A DNA stretch of 35,275 nt from Pseudomonadota bacterium (GTDB lineage: Bacteria; Pseudomonadota; Gammaproteobacteria; Burkholderiales; Rhodocyclaceae): the NCBI GenBank assembly GCA_018241725.1, contig JAFEDI010000127.1:1-35275 (forward strand), read 5' to 3'. The notes under the pieces were generated by a model, which saw only the letters and a list, made by a program, of their open reading frames with translations, did no database searches and was not told the origin of the DNA. The translations under genes were made by a program, and so were the position numbers. Below, in pieces: positions 24,638 through 34,795 of this stretch (its first letter is position 1; every line of letters begins with the position of its first letter).

Positions 24638-24697
24638 ATTTCCTCCCCATATGGCAGCCGCACTGTGCTGTCTGCCAAGTCCAGCGGGAGTTCCACC

Positions 24698-25564
24698 ATG
24701 ACCAGTCTTGTTGTCGGATCCGCCTTCATCTCGCGCCTGTGTTCAGTGCTGTCCCCACGGCGCAAGCCCCTCCTTCCCTCCCGTGCCATGGCTGCCGATG
24801 GGGCCACGGTGGGTGGGCTGTGCCTGGAGCATGTCACCGTCCAGCGCGGGCAGAGATGCATCCTCACAGACGTTTCCATGCCGATCCGGGAAGGCGGTGT
24901 GACCGCTATTGTCGGCCCGTCCGGTGCAGGCAAAACGACCCTGCTCGGCGTGCTTAACGGCCTCATCCGGCCGACGGCCGGGCAGGTCGTGCTGAACGGA
25001 ATGGGCTGCCTGTCGTCGCCGGAAACATTGCAGATCCACAGACGGCGGACTGCCACGGTGTTCCAGGAACACGCCCTGATCGATCGCATCAGCGCCCTCG
25101 ACAACGTATTGCTCGGCCTAGCCGACCGCCGTCATCCCCTCAGCCCCCTGCCCTGGCCGGCCGAGCTTCAGGAACAGGCCGCCGCTGCTCTGCAGGAAGT
25201 CGGTCTGTTGCCCCACGCTCATGCTCGCGCGGCGAATCTCAGCGGCGGCGAGCGCCAGCGTGTCGGCATCGCCCGTGCCATGGTGCGGCAGCCGCGCCTG
25301 CTGCTCGGTGACGAACCCTTCTCGGCGCTGGACCCCGGGCTTGCAGCATCGCTCGGCAGCCTGCTCAAGGGATATGCACAGGCTTCGGGCGTCACCGTCG
25401 TGCTCGTCTTGCACCAGTTGGACATGGCCCGCCGCCTGGCCGATCGCATCGTCGGATTGCGGGATGGCCGGGTCTGCTTCGATGGCCCGGCGTCGGATTT
25501 CGACCTCGCCGTGCAGCAACACCTCTTTGCATCCACGCCTTCCCTTTCCGGAGAACCGACATGA
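24698..25564 (+). CDS. PhnC-type ABC transporter ATPase, putative vanadate importer
   Basis: The 288-residue ATPase has Walker A GPSGAGKT (73-80), Q-loop Gln123 in VFQEHALID, signature LSGGE (181-185), Walker B LLLGDEP (201-207) and the H-loop LHQLD. The ALIDRISALDNVLLG region is typical of the PhnC group (phosphonate/phosphite importers). It would power the permease encoded two genes downstream. The ATG at 24698 has GGGAG 7 nt upstream; it gives an N-terminal extension of about 35 residues over usual PhnC, and Met31 is an alternative. The stop overlaps the next start as ATGA. The sigma-54 promoter and VnfA-type sites point to vanadate and not phosphonate as substrate; this is inference. Confidence 0.88.
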   Translation: MTSLVVGSAFISRLCSVLSPRRKPLLPSRAMAADGATVGGLCLEHVTVQRGQRCILTDVSMPIREGGVTAIVGPSGAGKTTLLGVLNGLIRPTAGQVVLNGMGCLSSPETLQIHRRRTATVFQEHALIDRISALDNVLLGLADRRHPLSPLPWPAELQEQAAAALQEVGLLPHAHARAANLSGGERQRVGIARAMVRQPRLLLGDEPFSALDPGLAASLGSLLKGYAQASGVTVVLVLHQLDMARRLADRIVGLRDGRVCFDGPASDFDLAVQQHLFASTPSLSGEPT

Positions 25565-26451
25565 TCAAGCTCGCTCAAGGGGCGCGTCTTCTTTGCGCCT
25601 TCATCCTTATTTGCATCGGCATTTCCGCTGGCGCCGCCGAAACCGCCGCACGGCCCGACAAGCTGGTGCTCGGCCTGCTGCCAGGCGAATCCGCACCCAC
25701 CGTGATGCGCCTGAACGAAGCCCTGCGGGCCCACCTCGAAAAACGCCTAGGCCTGCCTGTGGAGCTGATGGTCGGCGCGAGCTACGCTGCCACCGGCGAG
25801 GCCTTGCGCTTCGGGCGTATTGACATCGCCTATCTTGGGCCCGTCACCTACATCCTGCAAAGTCGGCGGGCCAAGCTGGAGCCGTTCGCCCGGCCCTCCC
25901 ACCCGCAGGTTGGCCCGTCCTTCCAGGCCGTGATCATCGTCCCGCAGGACAGCCCCGCCCACGTGCTCGCCGACCTCAAGGGCAAGGACATCGCTTTCGG
26001 CGACCCAGCCTCGACCTCGGGCACATGGGTGCCGCGTTACCAGTTGCTGGACTCCGGTCTGGTGGCCGGGCGCGACTACACCTTGCGCGTTCTCGGTGCC
26101 CACGATGCGGTCGCATTGGCGGTGGCGAACAAGCAGGTTGCCGCCGGCGGCCTGTCCCTGCCGATCTATCAGCGCCTGTTGAAGGAAGGACGTATCGACG
26201 CTGGACGCGTGCGCATCCTGGCGGAGTCCCCGGCGATTCCCGAATACATGTGGACCTTCCGTGAGGGCCTCCCTCCTGCCCTGAAGGACGAGATTCGCCA
26301 GGCATTCCTTGACATGCACGACGGTGCGGCCCTGGCAGTGTTCCGGGCCGAGGCCTTCGTACCGGCCGCGGATGGCGATGTGGACAAAGTCCGCGGCTGG
26401 ATCGAGGCGATCCGGAAGAGTTCTCCCGACGCTGTGCCCGCCGCCCGCTGA
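25561..26451 (+). CDS. PhnD-type periplasmic binding protein, putative vanadate-binding
   Basis: The 296-residue product has a signal peptide (LLCAFILICIGISAGAAE, cleavage near residue 26) and a PhnD-type periplasmic fold: LVLGLLPGESAPTVMRLNEA, GRIDIAYLGPVTYILQ, FQAVIIVPQDS, ADLKGKDIAFGDPASTSGTW and PEYMWTFREGLPPALK. The STSG loop and the YLGP segment are the parts that contact the phosphonate in known PhnD proteins. It would deliver ligand to the permease downstream. It is a close paralogue of the protein at 27298-28194. No phosphonate lyase or phosphite dehydrogenase genes accompany the operon. Confidence 0.88.
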   Translation: MIKLAQGARLLCAFILICIGISAGAAETAARPDKLVLGLLPGESAPTVMRLNEALRAHLEKRLGLPVELMVGASYAATGEALRFGRIDIAYLGPVTYILQSRRAKLEPFARPSHPQVGPSFQAVIIVPQDSPAHVLADLKGKDIAFGDPASTSGTWVPRYQLLDSGLVAGRDYTLRVLGAHDAVALAVANKQVAAGGLSLPIYQRLLKEGRIDAGRVRILAESPAIPEYMWTFREGLPPALKDEIRQAFLDMHDGAALAVFRAEAFVPAADGDVDKVRGWIEAIRKSSPDAVPAAR

Positions 26452-26455
26452 CATC

Positions 26456-27301
26456 ATGCAGCCCAATCGCCCAACTCCGCTCCGGGACGTCGATCCGGCC
26501 ATCGAAGCCGTGCTGTGCTGCGGCCACCAGCAACACCGGCGCAGGCTGCTCCTTGCCAGCCTGCTGGCTTGCACCGTCGTGCTACTGGCGGTGTTCGGTG
26601 GCGCCTTCGACCTGCCCCGTTATCGCGACACGCTGCCCACCATCGTCCAACTGTTGGGGGACGCCTGCCCGCCAGATTTCAGCCGCTGGCCCCGGTGGGG
26701 ACGCCCCTTGCTGGATACCTTGAGCATGAGCGTCGTCGGCACCTGCTTCGGCCTGATCGTGGCCATCCCGCTGGGCGCGCTGGCGGCCCGCAACATTGCA
26801 CCGAGCTGGCTGGGCAGCCCTGTGCGTCTGGCGCTCAACGCCATTCGCTCCATTCCGGGGTTGGTGTGGGGAATCATGTTCGTCGCCGCGGTGGGTTTCG
26901 GCCCGCTACCCGGTATCCTGGCCCTCGCCAGCCACTCAACGGGCATGCTCGGCAAATTCTGCGCCGAGATCCTCGAGCACGTGGACGCCGCACCCGGCAA
27001 CGCGCTGCGCGCCCAGGGCGTTTCGCCGCTGGGCGTGCTGCGTTTCTCGGTGCTACCGCAGATCCTGCCGCGCCTCGTGGACGTCACGCTGTACCGCTGG
27101 GAGCACAACCTCCGCGCTGCCACGACCCTGGGCGTCGTCGGCGCCGGCGGGATCGGGCTGGAGATCGTCACCGCCTTCCATCTCTTCGAATACCAGGAGG
27201 CCAGCGCGCTGATCCTGCTGTTGCTCGGCCTGGTTTCGGTGATCAATGTCCTTGGCGGCCGCCTGCGCCGCCATTTCGTCGACGGACTCGCGCAGCCATG
27301 A
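26456..27301 (+). CDS. PhnE-type ABC transporter permease
   Basis: The 281-residue inner-membrane protein has about six hydrophobic segments (first at about 36-56) and the permease EAA-like loop in NALRAQGVSPLGVLRFSVLP. The stretches TLSMSVVGTCFGLIVAIPLGALAARN and GVVGAGGIGLEI are typical of PhnE. It begins 4 nt after the PhnD stop and its own stop overlaps the next start as ATGA. It would form the homodimeric channel for the ATPase at 24698. Substrate assignment follows the whole operon. Confidence 0.88.
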   Translation: MQPNRPTPLRDVDPAIEAVLCCGHQQHRRRLLLASLLACTVVLLAVFGGAFDLPRYRDTLPTIVQLLGDACPPDFSRWPRWGRPLLDTLSMSVVGTCFGLIVAIPLGALAARNIAPSWLGSPVRLALNAIRSIPGLVWGIMFVAAVGFGPLPGILALASHSTGMLGKFCAEILEHVDAAPGNALRAQGVSPLGVLRFSVLPQILPRLVDVTLYRWEHNLRAATTLGVVGAGGIGLEIVTAFHLFEYQEASALILLLLGLVSVINVLGGRLRRHFVDGLAQP

Positions 27302-28194
27302 GCACACCCCTGCGCTGTGGCCTGCTGCCAGGTGAGTCGCCTCCCGTCGTGCTGACCCGCAATGCGCCGCTGAAAGCCTATCTGGAGGAGCAGCTGGCAA
27401 TGCCGGTCGAGCTGATCGTCGGTGAAACCTATTCCGCCACCGGCGAGGCGCTGCGTGCCGGCCGGCTCGACATCGCCTATCTGGGCCCCGTCACCTACAT
27501 CCTGCAGAGCCGCAAGGCCGAGCTGGAACCCTTCGCGCGGCCGACGCACGGCGGCAGCACCGGCCCAACCTTCCAGGCCGTCATTGTCGTCCCCCATGCC
27601 AGCCCCGCCACCTGCCTCTACGACCTGCGGGGCAAGGAGATCGCGCTGGGCGACCTGGCCTCCACGTCCGGCAGCTGGGTGCCCCGCCACCTGCTGCTGG
27701 AGGCGGGGCTGGTCGCCGAGCGGGATTACCGCAGGCGGCACTTCGGCGGCCACGACCAGGTGGCCAGCGCCGTAGCGGAAATGCGCGTCCCGGCCGGCGG
27801 CATGAGCAGGGAGGTTTATACGCGGCTGCTCGGCGAGGGGGGCATCGCGCCGGGCAGCCTGCGGGTGCTGGCTACATCCCGGCCGATCCCCGAATACATG
27901 TGGACCTTCCGCGCCGGGCTCGACCCTTATCTGAAGGAAGACCTGCGCCAGGCCTTCGTCCGTCTGCGCCTGCCCGCACCCTTACGCGCCTATCGCGCCG
28001 ACGCCTTCATCCCGGCCGTGGATGCAGACGTGGACCGGGTTCGCCAGTGGATGGAGGACATCCTGCAGGCGCGCCTCATCCCCGGCAGTCTGCCGCTGGC
28101 CTTCAGCGAGCCCGGCCTGAATGCGCGGGCCGCCTCCCCTTTCACCCATCCCTTCACCAATGCTTCACAGCCGGAGATCAATCCATGTCCGTAG
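27298..28194 (+). CDS. Second PhnD-like protein without signal peptide (cytoplasmic)
   Basis: The 298-residue product begins MSTPLRCGLLPGESPPVVLT, that is, directly at the first strand of the PhnD fold with no signal peptide. It keeps the ligand-region blocks GRLDIAYLGPVTYILQ, FQAVIVVPHAS, LASTSGSWVPRH and PEYMWTFRAGLDP seen in its neighbour. Its start overlaps the permease stop as ATGA, so a missed upstream signal sequence is unlikely. A binding protein held in the cytoplasm cannot serve import; storage, delivery to cofactor synthesis, or sensing of the oxyanion are possible. Its last 3 codons overlap the Nif11 gene. The C-terminal tail of about 30 residues is extra and Pro/Ala-rich. Confidence 0.85.
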   Translation: MSTPLRCGLLPGESPPVVLTRNAPLKAYLEEQLAMPVELIVGETYSATGEALRAGRLDIAYLGPVTYILQSRKAELEPFARPTHGGSTGPTFQAVIVVPHASPATCLYDLRGKEIALGDLASTSGSWVPRHLLLEAGLVAERDYRRRHFGGHDQVASAVAEMRVPAGGMSREVYTRLLGEGGIAPGSLRVLATSRPIPEYMWTFRAGLDPYLKEDLRQAFVRLRLPAPLRAYRADAFIPAVDADVDRVRQWMEDILQARLIPGSLPLAFSEPGLNARAASPFTHPFTNASQPEINPCP

Positions 28195-28382
28195 AGTCCG
28201 CCGTGTCCTATATCCGCCGCATGCGTTCCGACGCCGACTTCCGCGAGGCCGTGCAGGCCCTGTCCGAGGATGAGCCCGCCTCCTGGGCCTTCCTGAAGGA
28301 AAGCGGCTATGCCTTCTCGATGGAGGAGTTCCGCCTCGCCCAGGACGAGATCTACAAGGAGTACGGCATTACGCCGATGTAG
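28185..28382 (+). CDS. Nif11-domain protein
   Basis: The 65-residue product begins MSVESAVSYIRRMRSDADFR and continues with a WAFLKESGYAFSMEEFRLAQ segment. Both are hallmarks of the Nif11 domain, found in nitrogen fixers and as leader segments of some peptide precursors. No Gly-Gly cleavage site or core peptide follows, so this is the stand-alone nitrogen-fixer type, whose function is unknown. GGAG lies 8 nt before the ATG, inside the upstream gene, and the frames overlap by 10 nt. It ends the importer operon; a long hairpin follows. Confidence 0.85.
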   Translation: MSVESAVSYIRRMRSDADFREAVQALSEDEPASWAFLKESGYAFSMEEFRLAQDEIYKEYGITPM

Positions 28383-28410
28383 CCTGCCGTCGCTGCGCCC
28401 AAGCCGGGGG

Positions 28411-28460
28411 CAGCAATGCCAAGGGCCCGCTCCGGGAGGAACGGGCCCTTGGCATTGCTG
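28411..28460. terminator. 19-bp perfect hairpin between convergent operons
   Basis: CAGCAATGCCAAGGGCCCG (28411-28429) pairs perfectly with 28442-28460 around a 12-nt loop. It lies 28 nt after the Nif11 stop and 22 nt after the stop of the last vnf-operon gene. It lacks T tracts, so it may stop both transcripts or protect their 3' ends. Confidence 0.75.
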
Positions 28461-28482
28461 GCTTCACAAATACTGGAGGACG

Positions 28483-28719
28483 TCAGCGCGGCGGCGTGCC
28501 GAACAGGGTCACTTCCAGCTCCAGCACCGCCTTCACCACTTCGCCATGGCGTTCGTCCGAGGTCGAGGCATCGCCCAGGCCGGCACGTTCCATCCATACG
28601 CGCGCCTGCTCCAGGGTTTGCCGCGCCTCCCTTTCCGCCTGGGCCAGCAGCGTCATGCTGCCGAACTTGCGGGCGCCCTTCAGGCGATTGATTGCATTCT
28701 GCAGACCACGGGTCTTCAT
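28483..28719 (-). CDS. Small helical protein, last gene of the vnfDGK operon
   Basis: The 78-residue product begins MKTRGLQNAINRLKGARKFG, is predicted largely helical, basic at the start and acidic later, with no Cys motif or membrane segment. GAGGAG lies 6 nt before the ATG, which itself is 10 nt after the previous stop. I do not recognise the family. Position at the end of the vnf operon suggests a role in vanadium nitrogenase assembly or stability, which is inference only. Confidence 0.75.
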   Translation of the reverse strand: MKTRGLQNAINRLKGARKFGSMTLLAQAEREARQTLEQARVWMERAGLGDASTSDERHGEVVKAVLELEVTLFGTPPR

Positions 28720-28729
28720 CGTCGTCTCC

Positions 28730-29203
28730 TCAGCAGGTTTCCGCGTATTCGGCCGGCGCCTCGACGCCCAGCGCGCGACGCATCCACAAGGGCGGACGCT
28801 CCAGCATGCGCTGCACGTATTCGACAACCTCGGTGATGTCCCGGCTGTTCTCCATCTTCACCGGATATACGCCCATGTTCTTGACCGTTACCGCGTGCAG
28901 ATCGGACAAGCCCTTGCTGAACAAGATCGCGCAGCCGCGTACCGCCTCGATGCGGGCCGTCATGTGCTCCGCGCTGGCGCCGCCACTCGGGTCGCCCATC
29001 GAACAGCCCATGCCGCCGCCGGGCCCCTTGCTGCCATTGCCCTTGCCGGCAGCCGCGCCGCGGAACTGGATGCTGTCGACGAACTCGCCGCCCTGCAGGC
29101 CGACTTCATAGATGACAAGCTGCCGCGCCGCGGCGAAGTTGGCATTGACCTGCAGCAGATCGTTGGTGGCGATGGCGATCCTGAGCAAACCGTTCTTTTC
29201 CAT
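28730..29203 (-). CDS. NifX-like nitrogenase cofactor-binding protein
   Basis: The 157-residue product shows the dinitrogenase cofactor-binding fold: LLRIAIATNDLLQVNANFAAARQLVIYEVG at the start (first strand, loop, then VIYEV) and, after a Gly/Ser/Met-rich insertion (about 48-75), ARIEAVRGCAILFSKGLSDL and a GVYPVKM segment. NifX/VnfX and NafY proteins bind FeMo-co, FeV-co or precursors. The usual His of the DQHF-type loop is replaced (NANF), so ligand binding may differ. AGGAG lies 7 nt before the ATG. It lies in the vnfDGK operon, 38 nt after the unknown gene upstream. Confidence 0.78.
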   Translation of the reverse strand: MEKNGLLRIAIATNDLLQVNANFAAARQLVIYEVGLQGGEFVDSIQFRGAAAGKGNGSKGPGGGMGCSMGDPSGGASAEHMTARIEAVRGCAILFSKGLSDLHAVTVKNMGVYPVKMENSRDITEVVEYVQRMLERPPLWMRRALGVEAPAEYAETC

Positions 29204-29241
29204 GATGCGCTCCTAGAAGTTGGGGACGATGTGGGATCGGG

Positions 29242-30135
29242 TCAGGTCATCGGCAGGCCGACGACGTTCACTTCGCGTCCGAAGCGGGCCCGGAAGCGCT
29301 CCGGCAGGTGCACGCCATCCGCCATGCGGGCGCGCCACAGGGGTAGCCGGTTCAGGGCCAGCCGACCTTCCTTGAGCGCCTCCACGGGGATGATGTGCAG
29401 CACGTTGTCGAAGACGAGGTAGAAATCCACCGGATAGCGCGCCGGGTCGGCAAAGCGCTTGCCGATCTCGATGCACAGCTGCTCCCCGTCGATGCGGAAG
29501 CCCGGGTTGTCGTTGTCGAAACGGAAATGCCGGTTCATCGGCAGGGTCTGGTTGAACTGGTAGAGGATGCGGTCCTCATCGTTGAAGCCCTTGATCTCCG
29601 CGACGATGTCGGTGAAGTACTGGGCCAGCATGGCCTCGACGTAGGCCTGCCCATGGGGCTGGTTGAAGGAGTCGAGGTAGAACAGCACGAAGGATTCGAG
29701 CAGTTCCAGCCCCATCGTGCTCAGCGTGATGAACTGGGCGCAGCGCCCATGCACGCAACGGATGCGCACCAGGCCGTCGTCCAGTTCGATGTGGCCATCC
29801 GGCAAGGCCCAGGCCAGGTGGCAGACGCGCAGGATGCGATAGACCTCCGCCACGACCTTGTCGAGCCCGCTGCGGCGCGGTAGCGCCAGGTATTTCTTCC
29901 AACTGGGAAGGTCTTCAATGTCCGGATGGGCGGAGGTCAGCAAGCCTTCGAGCAGCGAGAAGGCCATCTCGGTGGCCAGCAGCCCGGGCAGCTGGATCGG
30001 GGCGTCGGGCTCGGACGTGCCGAAGGAGAGCTTCTTCTTCTTGCTGCAGAACTCCACCTGGCGATACTCGGGCAGGTGGTGGCGGCGGCCAAAACAGGCG
30101 GCGAAGTCCTTCGCCAGATCGTCGTGCGAGAGCAT
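29242..30135 (-). CDS. Unrecognised protein encoded directly after vnfK
   Basis: The 297-residue soluble product has no signal peptide. It starts MLSHDDLAKDFAACFGRRHH and contains a basic run SKKKKLSFG (about 31-39), a helical region, and alternating strands near FYLVFDNVLHIIPVEAL. Cysteines are few (FC near 29, RVC and IRCVHGRCA near 100-130), with a C-x5-C in RCVHGRCA. The ATG at 30135 has GGAG 8 nt upstream, and the gene begins 106 nt after vnfK. I do not recognise the family. Its place inside the vnf operon suggests a dedicated role in vanadium nitrogenase maturation or control. Confidence 0.78.
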   Translation of the reverse strand: MLSHDDLAKDFAACFGRRHHLPEYRQVEFCSKKKKLSFGTSEPDAPIQLPGLLATEMAFSLLEGLLTSAHPDIEDLPSWKKYLALPRRSGLDKVVAEVYRILRVCHLAWALPDGHIELDDGLVRIRCVHGRCAQFITLSTMGLELLESFVLFYLDSFNQPHGQAYVEAMLAQYFTDIVAEIKGFNDEDRILYQFNQTLPMNRHFRFDNDNPGFRIDGEQLCIEIGKRFADPARYPVDFYLVFDNVLHIIPVEALKEGRLALNRLPLWRARMADGVHLPERFRARFGREVNVVGLPMT

Positions 30136-30241
30136 GGGGGCGTCTCCGCGGTGGGTTGAGGGCGGAAACGGGGCGTAGCCCCGTTCCGTTCCAGCCGGCT
30201 CCGCCTGCACGGAACCGGCGCCTGACAAGGCCGTGGCTGGA

Positions 30242-33544
<3,303 letters not shown>

Positions 33545-33564
33545 TCAGGAAGGCAATTCCATTT

Positions 33565-33580
33565 AGCATCGAGCGTGCCA
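33565..33580 (-). promoter_or_regulatory. Sigma-54 promoter of vnfDGK
   Basis: On the minus strand TGGCACGCTCGATGCT has a perfect -24 element TGGCACG and the -12 GC at the right spacing, with one consensus difference (A for T). Transcription would start about 70 nt before vnfD, so vnfDGK can be expressed independently of vnfH. Confidence 0.85.
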
Positions 33581-33688
33581 CGTCATTCAAATAAATCCAG
33601 AAAAAAATAATTTACTGGAAAATCAAAGCATTGAAAGACTTGTTCGTAAAACTCAATTTCGGCTCTATTTTTTAGGGCTTTTAAATCC

Positions 33689-33702
33689 GTTCGCCCGCGT
33701 AC
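33689..33702 (-). promoter_or_regulatory. VnfA-type site upstream of vnfDGK
   Basis: On the minus strand this reads GTACGCGGGCGAAC, that is GTAC-N6-GAAC. It lies 109 bp upstream of the -24 box, a usual distance for an enhancer of a sigma-54 promoter. Confidence 0.65.
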
Positions 33703-33758
33703 CAAGCACAATTAGGTGTTCGCGATTGTGCGCGCGGATTTTTCGGATGAAATAAGAA

Positions 33759-33788
33759 ACCCGTCGCACCAATTCCGGCGGGACGGGT
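33759..33788 (-). terminator. Terminator after vnfY
   Basis: On the minus strand ACCCGTC and GACGGGT form a 7-bp stem, extended after one mismatch by CGCC/GGTG around a 6-nt loop, and TTTCTTATTTC follows. It lies 24 nt after the vnfY stop and separates the vnfH group from vnfDGK. Confidence 0.6.
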
Positions 33789-33811
33789 CGATATGGGCTA
33801 TCGGGAAATTT

Positions 33812-34522
33812 CTATTGCAGGCTCGATCCGCAATGGATGGCCAGCGGGCGTGGCCGCTCGAGCCTTCCGGCTTTCACGAGCCAGGGCGGCGGCGTGCCCT
33901 GCAGGACCAACTGGATCTGATCCAGGGCCCAGGGCGCGTCCATCGGGCTCCCATAACCCAGCGGATGGACGCCGAGGCGCATGAGGCGCGCCGCATTGGA
34001 TGTGCCCACGCCGACGGTCAGCAGCAGATGGCAATCGGCAATGCACTCCGCCCGCCATCGGTTCCCGTCGTCGGCGGCCTTGGCGGCCGCCGTTCCGCGC
34101 ACGTCGATCAGCCGCCTTTCCGTCGCGCTCAACTGGAAGATCAGGAAACGCAGGCAGGCGTTGAAGAAGCCGTCCAGCTGCAGCCCCGAGTCGGACGCAA
34201 TGGCGATGCGGATGGAGCCTGGCATGTCGCCATCCTCATAGCGCTGGATCGGCGGAATCGTGGTGTCGATGATGTTCACGGTAGCCCGGTCCGCCAGAAA
34301 GGCCAGCGCCTCCCGCAGCTGCGGCCGCGGCAGCTGCTGCAGTCGTCCGCCTGGTGCGGCCCGCAATTGCGCCACTGTCAGCGAGCGGAGCTTGCGGTCG
34401 GTCAGCGGAAATCCCAGTAGCGCGATCAGGGTTTGAACCACGTCGGCCACTGGCACCCCCGGTAACGCGCGGGCCGCCAGGCCGATGCGCAGCGCGAGCT
34501 CCGCCGAAAGTCTGGACGTCAT
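33812..34522 (-). CDS. vnfY: NafY-type cofactor-binding protein, VnfY candidate
   Basis: The 236-residue protein has the two-domain NafY layout. An N-terminal helical domain (about 1-80) is followed by a NifX-type cofactor-binding domain (about 103-222) starting SIRIAIASDSGLQLDG and ending APWALDQIQLVLQGTPPPWL. NafY is 243 residues. In A. vinelandii, VnfY is a NafY relative needed for full vanadium nitrogenase activity. The NafY His121 motif (DGHF, from memory) is DGFF here, with Phe119 in place of the His. The start 9 nt after the ferredoxin stop has no strong Shine-Dalgarno; the gene is probably cotranscribed with vnfH and the ferredoxin. Confidence 0.8.
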   Translation of the reverse strand: MTSRLSAELALRIGLAARALPGVPVADVVQTLIALLGFPLTDRKLRSLTVAQLRAAPGGRLQQLPRPQLREALAFLADRATVNIIDTTIPPIQRYEDGDMPGSIRIAIASDSGLQLDGFFNACLRFLIFQLSATERRLIDVRGTAAAKAADDGNRWRAECIADCHLLLTVGVGTSNAARLMRLGVHPLGYGSPMDAPWALDQIQLVLQGTPPPWLVKAGRLERPRPLAIHCGSSLQ

Positions 34523-34530
34523 ACCGCGGC

Positions 34531-34713
34531 CTACAGCGGCGTAATGGCGCCGGACGCGCATTCGGCGAGGCAGGCCGGATCGCCATCGCATTCGGTGCAG
34601 GTTTCGGGGTTGATGGAATAGACGCCGCTCTTCTTCAGCACCGAGCGGGTCGGGCACACCGGCTTGCAGTCGCCGCACAGGCTGCAGGCATCCGGATCGA
34701 TCATCATGGCCAT
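34531..34713 (-). CDS. vnfF: 2[4Fe-4S] ferredoxin of the vnfH operon
   Basis: The 60-residue ferredoxin starts MAMMIDPDACSLCGDCKPVC. The first cluster motif is C-x2-C-x2-C-x3-C-P (CSLCGDCKPVCP); the second is C-x2-C-x5-C-x3-C (CTECDGDPACLAEC), so two [4Fe-4S] clusters are expected. A ferredoxin follows vnfH in A. vinelandii as well; it is thought to serve vanadium nitrogenase maturation or electron supply. I start at the ATG at 34713 because GGAG lies 7 nt upstream and the protein then begins like the A. vinelandii one; 14 more codons are open upstream. Confidence 0.9.
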   Translation of the reverse strand: MAMMIDPDACSLCGDCKPVCPTRSVLKKSGVYSINPETCTECDGDPACLAECASGAITPL

Positions 34714-34795
34714 GGCGAACTCCAGGCTGCGGTCCGGCGCGGCATTCGGGGGCATTAGCCCCCGTGCCTGCCGGACAGGGTGGGCGGGACGGGCC

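Noticed and set aside
24651-24668. A second -24/-12 promoter (TGGCAGCCGCACTGTGCT) closer to the importer ATPase start
   Set aside because: The -12 element has GT where the invariant GC should be, while the site at 24622 fits fully.
24698-28194. Ordinary phosphonate or phosphite uptake operon
   Set aside because: Family membership is PhnCDE, but there is no catabolic gene, the operon has a sigma-54 promoter with VnfA-type sites, and it includes a Nif11 gene. I keep phosphonate/phosphite as the fallback substrate but not as the main call.
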